Assembly (NCBI RefSeq): GCF_963675165.1
Contig: NC_087388.1
Location: forward strand, 1,032,800-1,096,799
Direction: 5' to 3'
DNA: 64,000 nucleotides
Source of the DNA: Halichondria panicea
Taxonomy: Eukaryota > Porifera > Demospongiae > Suberitida > Halichondriidae
Part shown: positions 52,301 to 62,451 of the stretch, piece after piece
How positions within the stretch are numbered: position 1 is the stretch's first letter
Layout: the number at the start of each line of letters is the position of its first letter
Made by a program: the position numbers and the translations under genes
Notes under the pieces: generated by a model
Databases searched by the model: none
Seen by the model: the letters and a program-made list of their open reading frames with translations, nothing else
Told to the model about the DNA's origin: nothing

Positions 52301-52924
52301 GTCCTCCAAAACAGGCACAGTGGAGAATAGACAAGCCGTGGAAACCTTTCTTTTTAAGTTCTGCTTTTTCGCTTTAACTAACCGATCAATCAAGTCTTTG
52401 AGACCAAGTGATGCAGCTACAAGCAATGTAACAAAGCCTTCATCCTTATAGTCTTTGAATTCGATATAATCGAGAAAAAATCTCGATATTATTACCATAT
52501 TTTTCTCAGAATCATTGTAATACTCAAAAAGAACATCCTCAAAGATTTTAACATGATGAGAATCAATCCGACTACGACTGAAGGAGCATGGCAGTCTTAT
52601 TCTATTGCAGAGTTGTCTGCCACACATTGATAATAGAACCAACATGATAATTATTTGCACATGTTTATTCTTAGCAGCAAAAAGCAATGGTGTATTACCG
52701 CCATTATCAATAGCTCCTATGTCAGCACCAAAGTCATTGGCTATTGTCCAAACCGTATCGAGATGACCGTTAGCACATGCAAAATGAAGAGATGTTTGGT
52801 TGTGTGAGTTTCTGACGTCTACTTCATATTGCTTTGTTTTCAACAACTCTCTGACCTCATCCGAGTCCCCACAGCTTGCAGCAGTGTGCAGGGGAGTATC
52901 ACATGACTGGCTTTCGCCATCCAT
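46353..52924 (-). pseudogene. Copy E: inverted duplicate of copy B, broken in the ankyrin part
   Basis: The start MDGESQS is at 52924. The exon 1 end is at 47070, exon 2 is 46983-46708 and exon 3 is 46633-46353, with the same phase-1 borders as the other genes. Relative to copy B it has lost one A in a run at about 52365-52369 (frame break), gained a 1,093-bp transposon at 51070-52162, lost one A at about 50665 and lost eight bases at about 49212. It also lacks two of B's nine ankyrin modules. From 49221 to 47070 the frame is open, with an intact P-loop (GHAGAGKST), DFAGDSEYYSSH and VGSHAD, and both Death exons are intact. The gene cannot make the full protein. An N-terminally truncated Roc-COR-Death product is conceivable but unproven. 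Confidence 0.9.
51070..52162. mobile_element. 1.1-kb TIR transposon in copy E, 10-bp TSD
   Basis: The inverted ends start tagcctcgatcccaggccga and extend about 80 bp. The 10-bp target duplication tcacttctat lies at 51060-51069 and 52163-52172. The interior holds no transposase but has open segments with splice-like borders (around 51601-51680 and 51740-51870). Long TIRs, a 9-10-bp duplication and gene-like cargo resemble non-autonomous Mutator-like (Pack-MULE) elements. That class assignment is inference. Confidence 0.88.
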
Positions 52925-53750
52925 CTCTATGACTATAACACAATAAAGTATATAGATATAAATTTTAAAACTATAGTGCTATTGTTACTATATAGCCTTT
53001 ATAAGTATATTATTATAGTACCGTATTAGCAGGTATGTAGTCTAAAAAAGTGGTGAGAATCGCGAGCTAGTATAATCCGCCCAAAGAGTCCTGGTAATGC
53101 ATCAATAAATGCCATACAGCAATAATGCCCAGCTAGCATGATTGTTAATTTTAAAATCGTGATTATGCTCGCCAAATAATTTATTGCTCATTGTGGTCAG
53201 ATATCAAAGGATTGTACTACTGTTGTAAATACAGTAGCTGTACATGGATGTATATGATTATTACCCGAAGCGCACGTGGGCGGCCACGAGTATAGTATCT
53301 ATAGTACGTTGGTTTTTTTGTTTGGAATATGTGAGTCCTCTATTTCTATTTCTACCACGCATTATAGGCACCATTTTAACAATTACGATAATAATCGGCA
53401 GGTTTTGGAAGTATAGGTCAGTACGAATCATAGTAGTAGGCCTGGTGGCCATGATGGATTTACTGATGGTTAATCATAATATTATCTCCTTGGCCTTTTG
53501 TATTTATAGTGTTAATTAATTAAGTAGAGTCATGTGGCCATTATTTATAGTTTGATGTTATTTGTGCGATGACATGGGGTCTATGTTTTGCTTTGGAGAA
53601 ATAATGTGGATTCCCACATTATTCCTCCAAAGCACAATTCAATAGGTCATTCGAAAAGAATAATAGGCAATTTGAAAAGAATAATAGGCTGTTAATTTGA
53701 GCATAAAAGAATAGCATAATAGGTAATAGCTCGAGCATAATCTACCAACC
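52925..53750 (-). promoter_or_regulatory. 5' flank of copy E (mirror of 13750-14627)
   Basis: Carries the same caatagcacta/taaaatttatatctatat block before the start codon as copies A and B, and the hairpin at 53588-53641. No separate gene. The open frame at 53244-53519 is mirrored at 13910-14269 but shows no recognisable domain. Confidence 0.45.
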
Positions 53751-54445
53751 TAGTCTCGCACAGCCAGCCCCGGATTTTTTCTATTTGAATGCTAGGTCGA
53801 TAACATGGGTCTGGTGAACTTCCTATGTACAAGTTGTGTCGACACGCCGAAGATTTCTCGGCGTGTTAACCGCTGCGGTCAACTGAGGCAAAAAGAAGGA
53901 AAGATAGTTATGCAAAGCAGCCTCTTGTTGCCCAACTTGCTACAGTTTCTAGCTAAATGCAACTGACAATAATGGCTTATTTATGCCCTAAGACTATCCC
54001 AGAAGATCACAAAGAGAGAGAAGTTCCATACAGAAGCAAGAGCTGAGTTGTAGATAATTAGCTTCAAGGATGTCTCCTACTAGTATACTACATCTATATA
54101 TACCTGAAACCAGCATTCCATATTCAAGTGGCAGTACTGCAAATAAGATTTGATTTGCATCTTTTTCTCTGAGAACTGAATCCATGCCATTGTTGAGAAC
54201 CTTGAAACATAACATGCCTGGTTTAAGCTCAGTCTAGATCTTTCTAGTGACTCTGAGTAGTTGCTATAGCTTCTCTCCTTCTTGCATGTGTAGATCCATC
54301 CTGATTTGAGCACTGAGCACCGATAACTCTCAACTATACTGTACATATAAATTTATTTGCAGAACTGTGGTTTTCACATTATTTTAACCACAATGTGGTC
54401 ATCGACCATGAATAATATTAGATTTATTTGTGACCACTACCGTAT

Positions 54446-55091
54446 ACAGCTGTTTGCATAGACCTTGCAAAATACTAAATCAGCTCACTGCATTACCACA
54501 AAACCACCATACAATGTTGCTATGCAAACAACATGCAGTCCTGAGCAATGATGGTTTCTAGAACTTGTATATCGGGTACTTTTTGAGTAGACCCTCGAAA
54601 AATACCTGCTGTATAAGGTGGTATAAATTATATCAAGAGTAGATGCTTTTATCTACTCTTGGTGGTATGGAAACTCACATAATTATGGTGAGGCTTGAAG
54701 TTTCAGGCTGAAGAAACTGTTAGTACGAAGTACCTTAAACACTAACAGATCACAAACTATTGTTTGGTGTTAATCTAGTAGAGAAATATGTTCGGACTTG
54801 ATGGTCAAAACCGGTATACCGCAGTGAGCAAGTTAGTAGGCTCTTTAGCGTAAAAATTTTTCGTGCAGCACAAGTCTCAGCATAAGGCGTTGGTAGACAA
54901 TTCTCTACTTCAAATCCTCCCGGTTCTATGACTCTCCATGTAGTCTATTTCTTGAAGTCATGCACCATTGCTCACTTTTTATGAATGTGAATGTACCCAA
55001 TATATTTGTTTGCATAGCAACATTGTATGATGGTTTTGTGGTAATGCAGTGAATGATTTAGTATTTTGCAAGGTCTATGCAAACAGCTGTA
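54446..55091. mobile_element. Nested element with about 85-bp inverted ends
   Basis: The left end acagctgtttgcatagacct and following sequence (tgcaaaatactaaatcagct) return inverted at about 55007-55091. It lies inside the 53751-55383 element. Confidence 0.75.
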
Positions 55092-55294
55092 GCTGGTAAT
55101 TTTCGTGGGGCAAAATATTCGTGGTTTTCGTGGTTGGTTGGAGATCTGACCACGAATATTTTACCCACAAATGAAGCGACCTTGCCTATCTTTACCTACA
55201 ATCCAAGTAGCAACCACGAAAATATTATCCACGAAATGTCTCAATATTGCTGAACCACGAATATTTTGTCCCCCAAAAATTACCCGCTATACGG
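55092..55294. mobile_element. MITE related to 27081-27285
   Basis: Same interior order of attcgtggt and ccacgaat blocks as 27081-27285, in inverse orientation, with right end ttacccgctatacgg. The left end is eroded. Confidence 0.7.
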
Positions 55295-55689
55295 TATTTA
55301 CTATCACCCACTTAAGGCCTTGCACAACTCGTTGATAGGAAGTTCTCCAGACCCTATTTTTAATCGGGGCTGGTGCGAGACTACTACCAACCCCTATTTC
55401 TGATTCACTGCCCACATCATAATGTCCTTGATTCTATTTCTACCACGCATGCATACAATGATCTATGTAAATGATGCTATTCATACAATAATCATACAAT
55501 AATCGTATTCATACAAAGGTGAAACACAATGAGTTATCAATCAAGAAAGAATTCACCTGCCCGTTTGCTAAGAGAACTTTCCTGGAGTGACCTAAACGTA
55601 ACATCGACTGATTTTCAATTACCTGATGCAGTCTTGCAGTCTGCTTGGTAGCTTGTTCAATGCTTGTTAATTTGTTTCAGGGCTCATTA

Positions 55690-56150
55690 ATATACACTCT
55701 GTTCACATTTTCCTATATCCACTACAATTTTGAAACAACAACATCCACCACAATAATTATAATAGTGGATGAAAAAAAACAACAACACAGTGCTATTACA
55801 GTGCATGAAAAACAAAAACAGCAGTGGAAGATAACGAAAGCCTAAAAATTCTATTTAGATCTACAACTAGCTATAGAACCTCCAACTGAGTGGAGATACT
55901 TTAATACGTATAATGATACCACGAGTCGCACATATCACACTGTATCATTTCATCGTAGGAGTCAGGGTGGAGACAAGGGCAGTATAACCCTTTCCTTACC
56001 ATTTGTGAAAGTCTGGAACAGGAGCGTCTTTAGGTCGATCAATTAGTGTGGATCCGGCCTCACCACGCCTCCATGTCATTCTATTAGTCTAGATCCGGCT
56101 AGCAATTCTAGCTGGGACTCTAGTTGGGCAGAGTCCAACCAACGCTTCGC
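55690..56150. other. Intergenic beyond the right arm, no gene seen
   Basis: Sequence outside the inverted duplication. Only short open frames are present. There is no trace of DUS2 here, so the duplication stopped short of that gene. Confidence 0.45.
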
Positions 56151-56161
56151 TCATGGTTGGG

Positions 56162-56208
56162 TAGCCTCGATTCCAGGCCGCATTTTAATCGGCCTGGAAT
56201 CGAGGCTA
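56162..56208. mobile_element. 47-bp TIR-only MITE with 9-bp TSD
   Basis: tagcctcgattccaggccg returns inverted after a spacer of about 9 bases, and atggttggg flanks both sides (56153-56161, 56209-56217). It is the smallest member of the TAGCCTCGATCCC family here. Confidence 0.88.
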
Positions 56209-56219
56209 ATGGTTGGGTA

Positions 56220-57007
56220 TCAGTGCAGTACCCACTGCAAGAAATTTGCAGCCCAATCAGATTGCTGCGTTCAAGTGGGAAACCTTACAGCTCAATTTAG
56301 CTGACAAGGCAAGCTGGGACACTGTATTTTAGCTGTATTTCTCTGGAGAATGCAGAAACAGCTCCTGCTGGATATCTAGGCTACTAGAAAAGAAGCATCT
56401 ATGAATGAAGCTTGAACAGTAGTATCTTTGTATTAATTACTTGTCTTTGTTTAAGTTTTGCTGTGCTACCAATCTAAGATTAGATCATTAGTTTGGACAA
56501 AACCTGTGATATGTACTATGCCTTCTTTGGTCTTCGAAAAGCTTCTCCAGAAGCCTTGGGGTAGTCTTATAGCTGGCTAGCTGTACGTACCTCTCTTTGT
56601 GCTAGATGTCTAACTATTATGACAAATTTTATTTCTGCCTGTACTAAATCTAGGTTACAGTATTCTTCTACTTTCTCTAAGAGTCTGAGGTCTTTCTTGA
56701 ATTCCAAAACAACTATAGCTAGATCCAGGCAGCTAGAATAGCCATCCATTGATTTCTTTATATCGCACCCCTGAGCCATGCGGTTGTCAGCCACTTAAGA
56801 TTAAACAATATTCATACTCTGTCTCAAGTACCAGTGGAACAAAACTGCTACATGTAGTGATACCCAACCCAGAGCGCAGCGTTGGTTGGACTCCGCCCAA
56901 CTACTGGGACTCCCAGTTCTAGCTCGTTTTGTTTAGCGTGTCAGAGACTGGGAGAAGATGATTGGCACTCCCTGGCTCCTTTGGATGTACAGCTGTCCAG
57001 ATCCCTA
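56220..57007. other. Intergenic, no gene seen
   Basis: Flanking the 47-bp MITE, the segments gttgggcagagtccaaccaa and gttggttggactccgccca (near 56120 and 56885) are inverted, suggesting an older foldback element of about 760 bp. No domain-bearing frame was found. Confidence 0.4.
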
Positions 57008-57016
57008 GAACATACC

Positions 57017-57346
57017 TAGACTGGCGGCGACAGCCGCCCGAGCGTGTAGCGCGAGCGACTGGCAAACTACTACCTATCAGTCACTCGTCTCAGCGGAAGT
57101 GTAATAGATCGTATGACACTACTAAACATGAATATCGTTATAGATAATGTGGTTAAATTTTGCTATGAGATTCAGCTACTATGGAATGCACTGAATCCCC
57201 TGAAGTGTAAGTGCGGTTACAATTACAGGGCTAATATGACGTTGAGCAATCTGATAGGCTGCAATGCTCGTTGCAGCTGAGACGAGTGACTGATAGGCAG
57301 TTTGCCAGTCCCTCGCGGTACACGAGGGGCTGTCGCCGCCAGTCTA
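57017..57346. mobile_element. MITE, TAGACTGGCGGCGACAG family, 9-bp TSD
   Basis: A second copy of the 24607-24933 family in the opposite orientation. The 9-bp repeat gaacatacc lies at 57008-57016 and 57347-57355. Confidence 0.92.
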
Positions 57347-57355
57347 GAACATACC

Positions 57356-58735
57356 CTCCATTCTGACGAGTTATCAGTGCATAGGGTGCTTACTAGATTC
57401 TTGCCAGCCAGTACAGTTCAAGCTACACACAGCACCGCTCAACTATTCTCTACCCCATTATCTAGCTAAATCTGGTCCAACTAGACAGCAGACACAGCTA
57501 GTTAATTCAGTAAAGCCAGGGGTAGCCCTACTTCTACGGTTGTTCAGTAACAATTCCTCTGGGCTGGGCTAACTAGTTGAGCCACTCCTCCCAATTCTCA
57601 AGGCTAGGTACATGTCTCTGCCTAGCTGCTTCTTCAGCTTCTTGCTCAGTTTTGTGGCTTAGAGAAAGGCCAGCTACTCAGGGGGAAGAGTCCAGATGAA
57701 AGTCTGGCAGCCAGGTGACGTCAAACGGTCAGTTATTCCTTCCACCAACTTTTTAATCTAGTCTAGTCCTGCTTGCACTGCTACTACTGCTGCTACTCTT
57801 CCTAGCTAGTCAAAGGTTTCTTTTTTTTTTTTTTTTTTTTAACTACATATGCACAAAGAGACATCAAAGCTTACATCAAAGGACACAGATTTTTAGCCTA
57901 CTTGACTGATAAGGCCGTTACCTAGACTACAGTTTGTTTGTCAGGGAGGAGCTCACATACAACTTCATCTAATTCATCATAACGATTCGTTACCGTTGTT
58001 GTAATTTCTACAACAGATTGCCAAGGAAAGAGATAATTATAGTAATCACAATGCTGGAAAATTTCTCTGGTCTCTTGCGACTATTCAGTTCTTTTGACTT
58101 CCAAAACTTCAGTTTCTCATTTCAAAACAACGCACAAGGTGGTGCCTCATTTTCCATTTAGGATGATGTAATCCAAATTGTCTCCTTGCAATTCGTGGTA
58201 TGCAGCGCAGTGAAGTAGGAACAGGGGGGCCAGGGGTGGCCCCACAACATTGAATCAGCCCAGCCTTCCTGAGTTGGATAGGTGTTTTAACCAACCAATT
58301 GACAAGGATAAAGTATGAATTTATAAGCAGAAATGAAGAACCGCTTTTTTTAGACACTTCTGAATGATAATAATTATACTCTTGTTTTACAGTAACGTGT
58401 TTTAGCAATTCTGCTGTATATTATTTATTCTTGTTCAGAGGTAATAAGCTTGTAGCTAGGCCGCAGCTAATTATGATGTCATAATGAGGGTGTAGCTCCC
58501 TGTCTTAAAATTTCCAGCGCAGGGAGCGCCACTTGGGTAGTGCTTCACACCACCCATGCAAGTGGGCCCCTCCAACCTTTTAACTGTTCCTACTCCACTG
58601 CAGCGGCAATAGCAAATAAACCACAGTTGTTGCTGCCACTGCATGTTCTGCTGCTGAATTAGAGGCCACAAACAGTAACAACCCATTGTGCACTTGTACA
58701 TTTGGGCGATTTGCAGCTCAGGTACTTGGCTCCAG
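57356..58735. other. Intergenic, no gene seen
   Basis: Contains a 20-base T run near 57822. The open frames at 58109-58408 and 58471-58752 on the minus strand have no recognisable domain. Confidence 0.4.
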
Positions 58736-59435
58736 CATAGATAATAGAGCACAGAAAGGGATGATTGGAAACGTAATGATATTCATAGCATTCTTGGTTC
58801 AGATGCGTGTCTCCATCACGTGACCAATTAATGGTGGGGATTTAATAGAGTTACATGACAGGTGGCAATGGTTTAATATTCCTATGGCAAGCAGCAAGCT
58901 AGTCTCCAGGCGCAGGCTAGGCAGAAACAGTCACTGGTAGTACTGCAGCAAGTGAGCTTGATTACCAATATCTGTGGAAAAAAATTGTGGCAGTGCTTGC
59001 TCAGGGCCAGGGAGACTTAAATCTCAAACTGTGATCGATGTTTCAAGGTGCAGCTCAGGAGTTGGCCAAGATTGAAATAAATGAGAAGAACACCATTACT
59101 ACTAGTACTTTGTTCGATGTATGACGGCACTAATAAATATCTAGACTGGATGTCAGCAAGAGATGGAACTTGTGAACAATAGCAATAACAAAATTGTTAC
59201 CATTAAGTTTACCTTTTCTGATACGGAATCATTGTGATCATTGTGTATGTGTGCACTGTTGGGCTGGTTTTGAGCCTTCAAGACCCTAGTCGGTGCCTTT
59301 CAGCATTATTACATTTAATTTACCAAACGTAAACTGTCTATGTTCCATCAGTATTACCTACACATACATACGTACATGTACATGCAGGACATTTTAATGT
59401 TGTGATCTCTCAGAATATTTATGTTAATCTTTATT

Positions 59436-59800
59436 ATGCCTCGAGGCGTAGCCGCACGAGGGATACGGTAAAGCTGACTGTGTGTGTGTGTGTGTGTGTG
59501 TGTGTACGTGTGTGTGTGTGTCTGTTCCAGCTGTAACTGCTCAACGGTTGCAATGCGACGAAAGCTAACAGCTTCTATAGGCTTCTAGCCACGTTCTCTT
59601 GGATTTTGATTCGTGGATTAGCAAACTAAAGCTTCTTTCTCGAGTTATGGCTAGTTTGACTCACATTGAAGGCTGTTGCAGTCTCTTCAGAATCTTTCAT
59701 AGCATCATCTGTCCGCACAAACTTTCTATTCAACATATGAGTTGGCCTTGCACTAAAGCGCTAGCTTTTTGTTAGCTACAATACTCAGAAAATATCTGTT
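59436..59800 (+). repeat. Dispersed repeat with TG microsatellite
   Basis: Begins tattatgcctcgaggcgtag, followed by a TG run (59479-59521). It matches the repeat in DUS2 intron 12 in inverse orientation. Confidence 0.65.
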
Positions 59801-60488
59801 AAAACAGCTAGCTAGCAGTAGCCATTTGTGAAAATTGATCTCTTTGGACACACCCTTTAATTATTCCTGTGGATGTAATGCGCATGCGCGCTCATTCCCA
59901 TGTGTGAGAAATAATATCCAAGATCCAGATCCAGATCCTCCTGGCAGAATCATCTTTGTCTTGAAGGCCTGGTAAGCCACCATATAACAATATAGATAAC
60001 AATATGCATGTACACAGGTCTTTTCTTCTTAGATATTATATACACTGCAGTGGCGTAGCCAGAGGGGGGCAGAGGGTGCTCCAGCACCCCCCTCTGGCCT
60101 CAGACTCTGCTCCACAAGTTCATTTTACTAACTAGCTAAGCTAGCTAGCTGATATGAGATCGAGAGTAACTAGAGCTCTATAATTGCACGATCAACTCCA
60201 CCTCTAACTATCTAGCTCCTATGGAGCTTAATTTGTGTCAAAATTCTAAGAGCAGTTTATTCAATTCCAAGTCCATGTTCCAATTCAAATTCCAATATTA
60301 AATGTCAACAATCCAATGCAAATTCCAAAGGCACATACACACATACCACACACACAGTAAAAACATTACAATTCCAAGTCAGTGTTCCAATTAAAATTCC
60401 AATATTTAATGTATTTCTCGTAAACAATTTCCAAAATTTAATAGTATTCATTGGACACACACACATACCACATGCACACAGTAAAACA

Positions 60489-60957
60489 TTATTGGGTAAT
60501 ATCCGTAACATAGTCCAACACTTCTTGGAAGACATCTACAGCATGAACACTGGAATGGAGAGTTCTTTGTAGAGGATAGAGTGCTGAAAGATCTTGAAAT
60601 TGTTCTTCTGACAGTGGAGAATGAGTAGGTGGTACTTCAACACGTTCATTTTCTTGAACTTCTGGCACAGGCTCTTCCCATAACAAGGGTAGTCCTATAT
60701 ACATATAGATAAAAAGAATACATTGTTTAAGCTATTAAGGTACACTGTATATTATTATAGCACTTACATCAGTAATTGTGTCCAATAACTGTGTACACAT
60801 CCCTTGCATCCATAGCTGTAGTGGAGTTTGGTTTCGCTCTGAACTTAAACAGTGATTTGCCCACGCATCAAGAAATATATCTATTTGATAATTAATGTAG
60901 GGCAAATATACGAAGTGCAGGAAAAAAAGATGTAAGGTGTCTATCGGATTTAACAGG
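60489..60957 (-). pseudogene. 3' end of an integrase-type transposase-like gene
   Basis: An exon-like frame at 60957-60768 reads HLFFLHFVYLPYIN, FLDAWANHCLSSERNQTPLQ and LWMQGM. These resemble the C-terminal part of a widespread animal family of integrase-core (rve) domain proteins thought to come from DNA transposons. It is bounded by an acceptor-like tag and a GTAAGT donor. A second frame at 60704-60489 reads EEPVPEVQENERVEVPP, SEEQFQDLSALYPLQ and a stop, which fits the usual acidic tail of that family. The two do not join in frame with the nearest GT-AG borders, and no DDE core is found upstream, so this is a truncated or decayed copy. Family naming is from memory of the motif pattern. Confidence 0.6.
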
Positions 60958-61024
60958 CTACAAGACTATATCAACAACTGGACGCTAAAGGTACATGAAT
61001 GGGTTAAGGGGCGTCAATTTTTAT

Positions 61025-61396
61025 GATACCTCCAGGGTTTCATCTAATGGGAGGGCTGGGGTGAACCTCTCTCTCTCCCCCCCCCCCCAATGCTTAGTTT
61101 CCCCCCAAAATTTGGGACATTAGTATACTGTCTATGAAGTGCAATATGTAACTATAATATCTACTGTGATGCCAGAGGAGGTCCGACATGCGTGCACGAA
61201 TCACTATAAGTTCAGTGCATTGTGGTCATTGGGGTAACGTGATATGTCCAGGCCAATGCACTAGCACTTGTAGTGATTCGTGCATGCATGTCAAACCTCC
61301 TCTGCTGTGATGCATTAGCGTGTAATAGGGGGTGTGGTCAAACATTTGCACGCCCAAACCTTCCCCCCCAATATTTAATCCCAAATGAAACCCTGA
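61025..61396. mobile_element. MITE with GGGTTTCAT ends and an inner hairpin
   Basis: Ends cagggtttcatctaatggga and tcccaaatgaaaccctg are inverted. An inner palindrome spans 61171-61311 (agaggaggtccgacatgc against gcatgtcaaacctcctct). It lies within the 58736-63909 element. Confidence 0.7.
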
Positions 61397-61978
61397 CCTC
61401 TATAATTATGGCAAGCTTGATGCACGTTTTATTTTGCTGTTTTTTCTTTTAGGGCGGAGCTCCTTTTTACTGTTTTGTACTGGAGCCAGTGCTGTGCCAC
61501 CTATTGGATTAGATGGAGACATTAGGTGTTAAGTGTAGAGTGCACAAACGCTATTTCAGCAAGCACATGTTTTAACACTCTAACGCTCCCAACTGCATCA
61601 TCATACCAAGAATTGGAAGATGCCTTAAACGCCGTTCTTCTTAATCAATCTACCGCTAGTGCTGTTTTCACTGATTTGTAAACACACATGGACGTACTCT
61701 AATGACACTATAACTGCTGATTGTTTGTTCATTATCAGACTCTCTATGAAAGCTCAATGAATCTACATATACCACTTATATTTATAAGATACTCTTGATC
61801 ATTGTTATTTATATACATTTTTATATAATTCTTGGATTTCCATTCATTCGTTCTTGAGTTATCTGTTCTATTGGTATCTGCAAGAGTAAGAAGAGCTTTA
61901 GTAAAATTAATTATACGGAAATTACTCCGTTTACTAAGAATAATTATGTTCCATAACACTTTATCCCTGACTGAGTTC

Positions 61979-62273
61979 TAGACTGGCGGCGACAGCCCCT
62001 CGTGTACCGCGAGGGACTGGCAAACTGTCTATCAGTCACTCGTCTGCTCAACGTCATATTAGCCCTGTAATTGTAACCGCACTTACACTTCAGGGGATTC
62101 AGTGCATTCCATAGTAGCTGAATCTCATAGCAAAATTTAACCACATTATCTATAACGATATTCATGTTTAGTAGTGTCATACGATCTATTACACTTCCGC
62201 TGAGACGAGTGACTGATAGGTAGTTTGCCAGTCGCTCGCGCTACACGCTCGGGCGGCTGTCGCCGCCAGTCTA
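61979..62273. mobile_element. MITE, TAGACTGGCGGCGACAG family
   Basis: Third copy of the family, shortened inside by loss of about 35 bp near 62045. Flanks actgagttc and acttgagttc are probably a target duplication with one base difference. Confidence 0.9.
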
Positions 62274-62410
62274 ACTTGAGTTCTGTGAAGCTGTGGCTTA
62301 TGCCGTCTATTGCGTTGGTCTAGAAGGCTTGAACACTAGTTTTAACACAGAAGAGACTCTCATCTCTACGTCTAGGATGGTCCTATAGCCAGGTTGTCTT
62401 CGAGAGTAGC

Positions 62411-62451
62411 AGTTTGAGGCACCATACAGGCACTGTATGGTGCCTCAAACT
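62411..62451. repeat. Perfect 19-bp hairpin
   Basis: agtttgaggcaccatacag is followed by gca and then its exact reverse complement. No T run follows, so it does not look like a simple terminator. Confidence 0.75.

Larger units (their letters stand above)
53751..55383. mobile_element. 1.6-kb TIR element, TAGTCTCGCAC family, 9-bp TSD
   Basis: Starts tagtctcgcacagccagccc and ends ggggctggtgcgagacta. The 9-bp repeat ctaccaacc flanks it (53742-53750, 55384-55392), and the left arm of the big duplication shows the empty site at about 13770. Inside is a nested inverted-repeat element (54446-55091) and a TGTATAGCGGG-type MITE. No transposase is seen. Confidence 0.9.
45130..55673 (-). repeat. Right arm of the giant inverted duplication (carries copy E)
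   Basis: This is the reverse complement of 13408-21335. It is longer because it has gained a 1,093-bp element (51070-52162), a 1,633-bp element (53751-55383) and two small MITEs (45459-45554, 45680-46074). A further block at 44735-44905 matches 24245-24440 and extends the arm inward. The spacer between the arms (about 24.4-44.7 kb) contains copy C, relic D and the LTR element. Confidence 0.9.

Noticed and set aside
53802-53963. 53-aa plus-strand frame starting MGLVNFLCTSC
   Set aside because: Short, inside a TIR element, no recognised family, no splice context.
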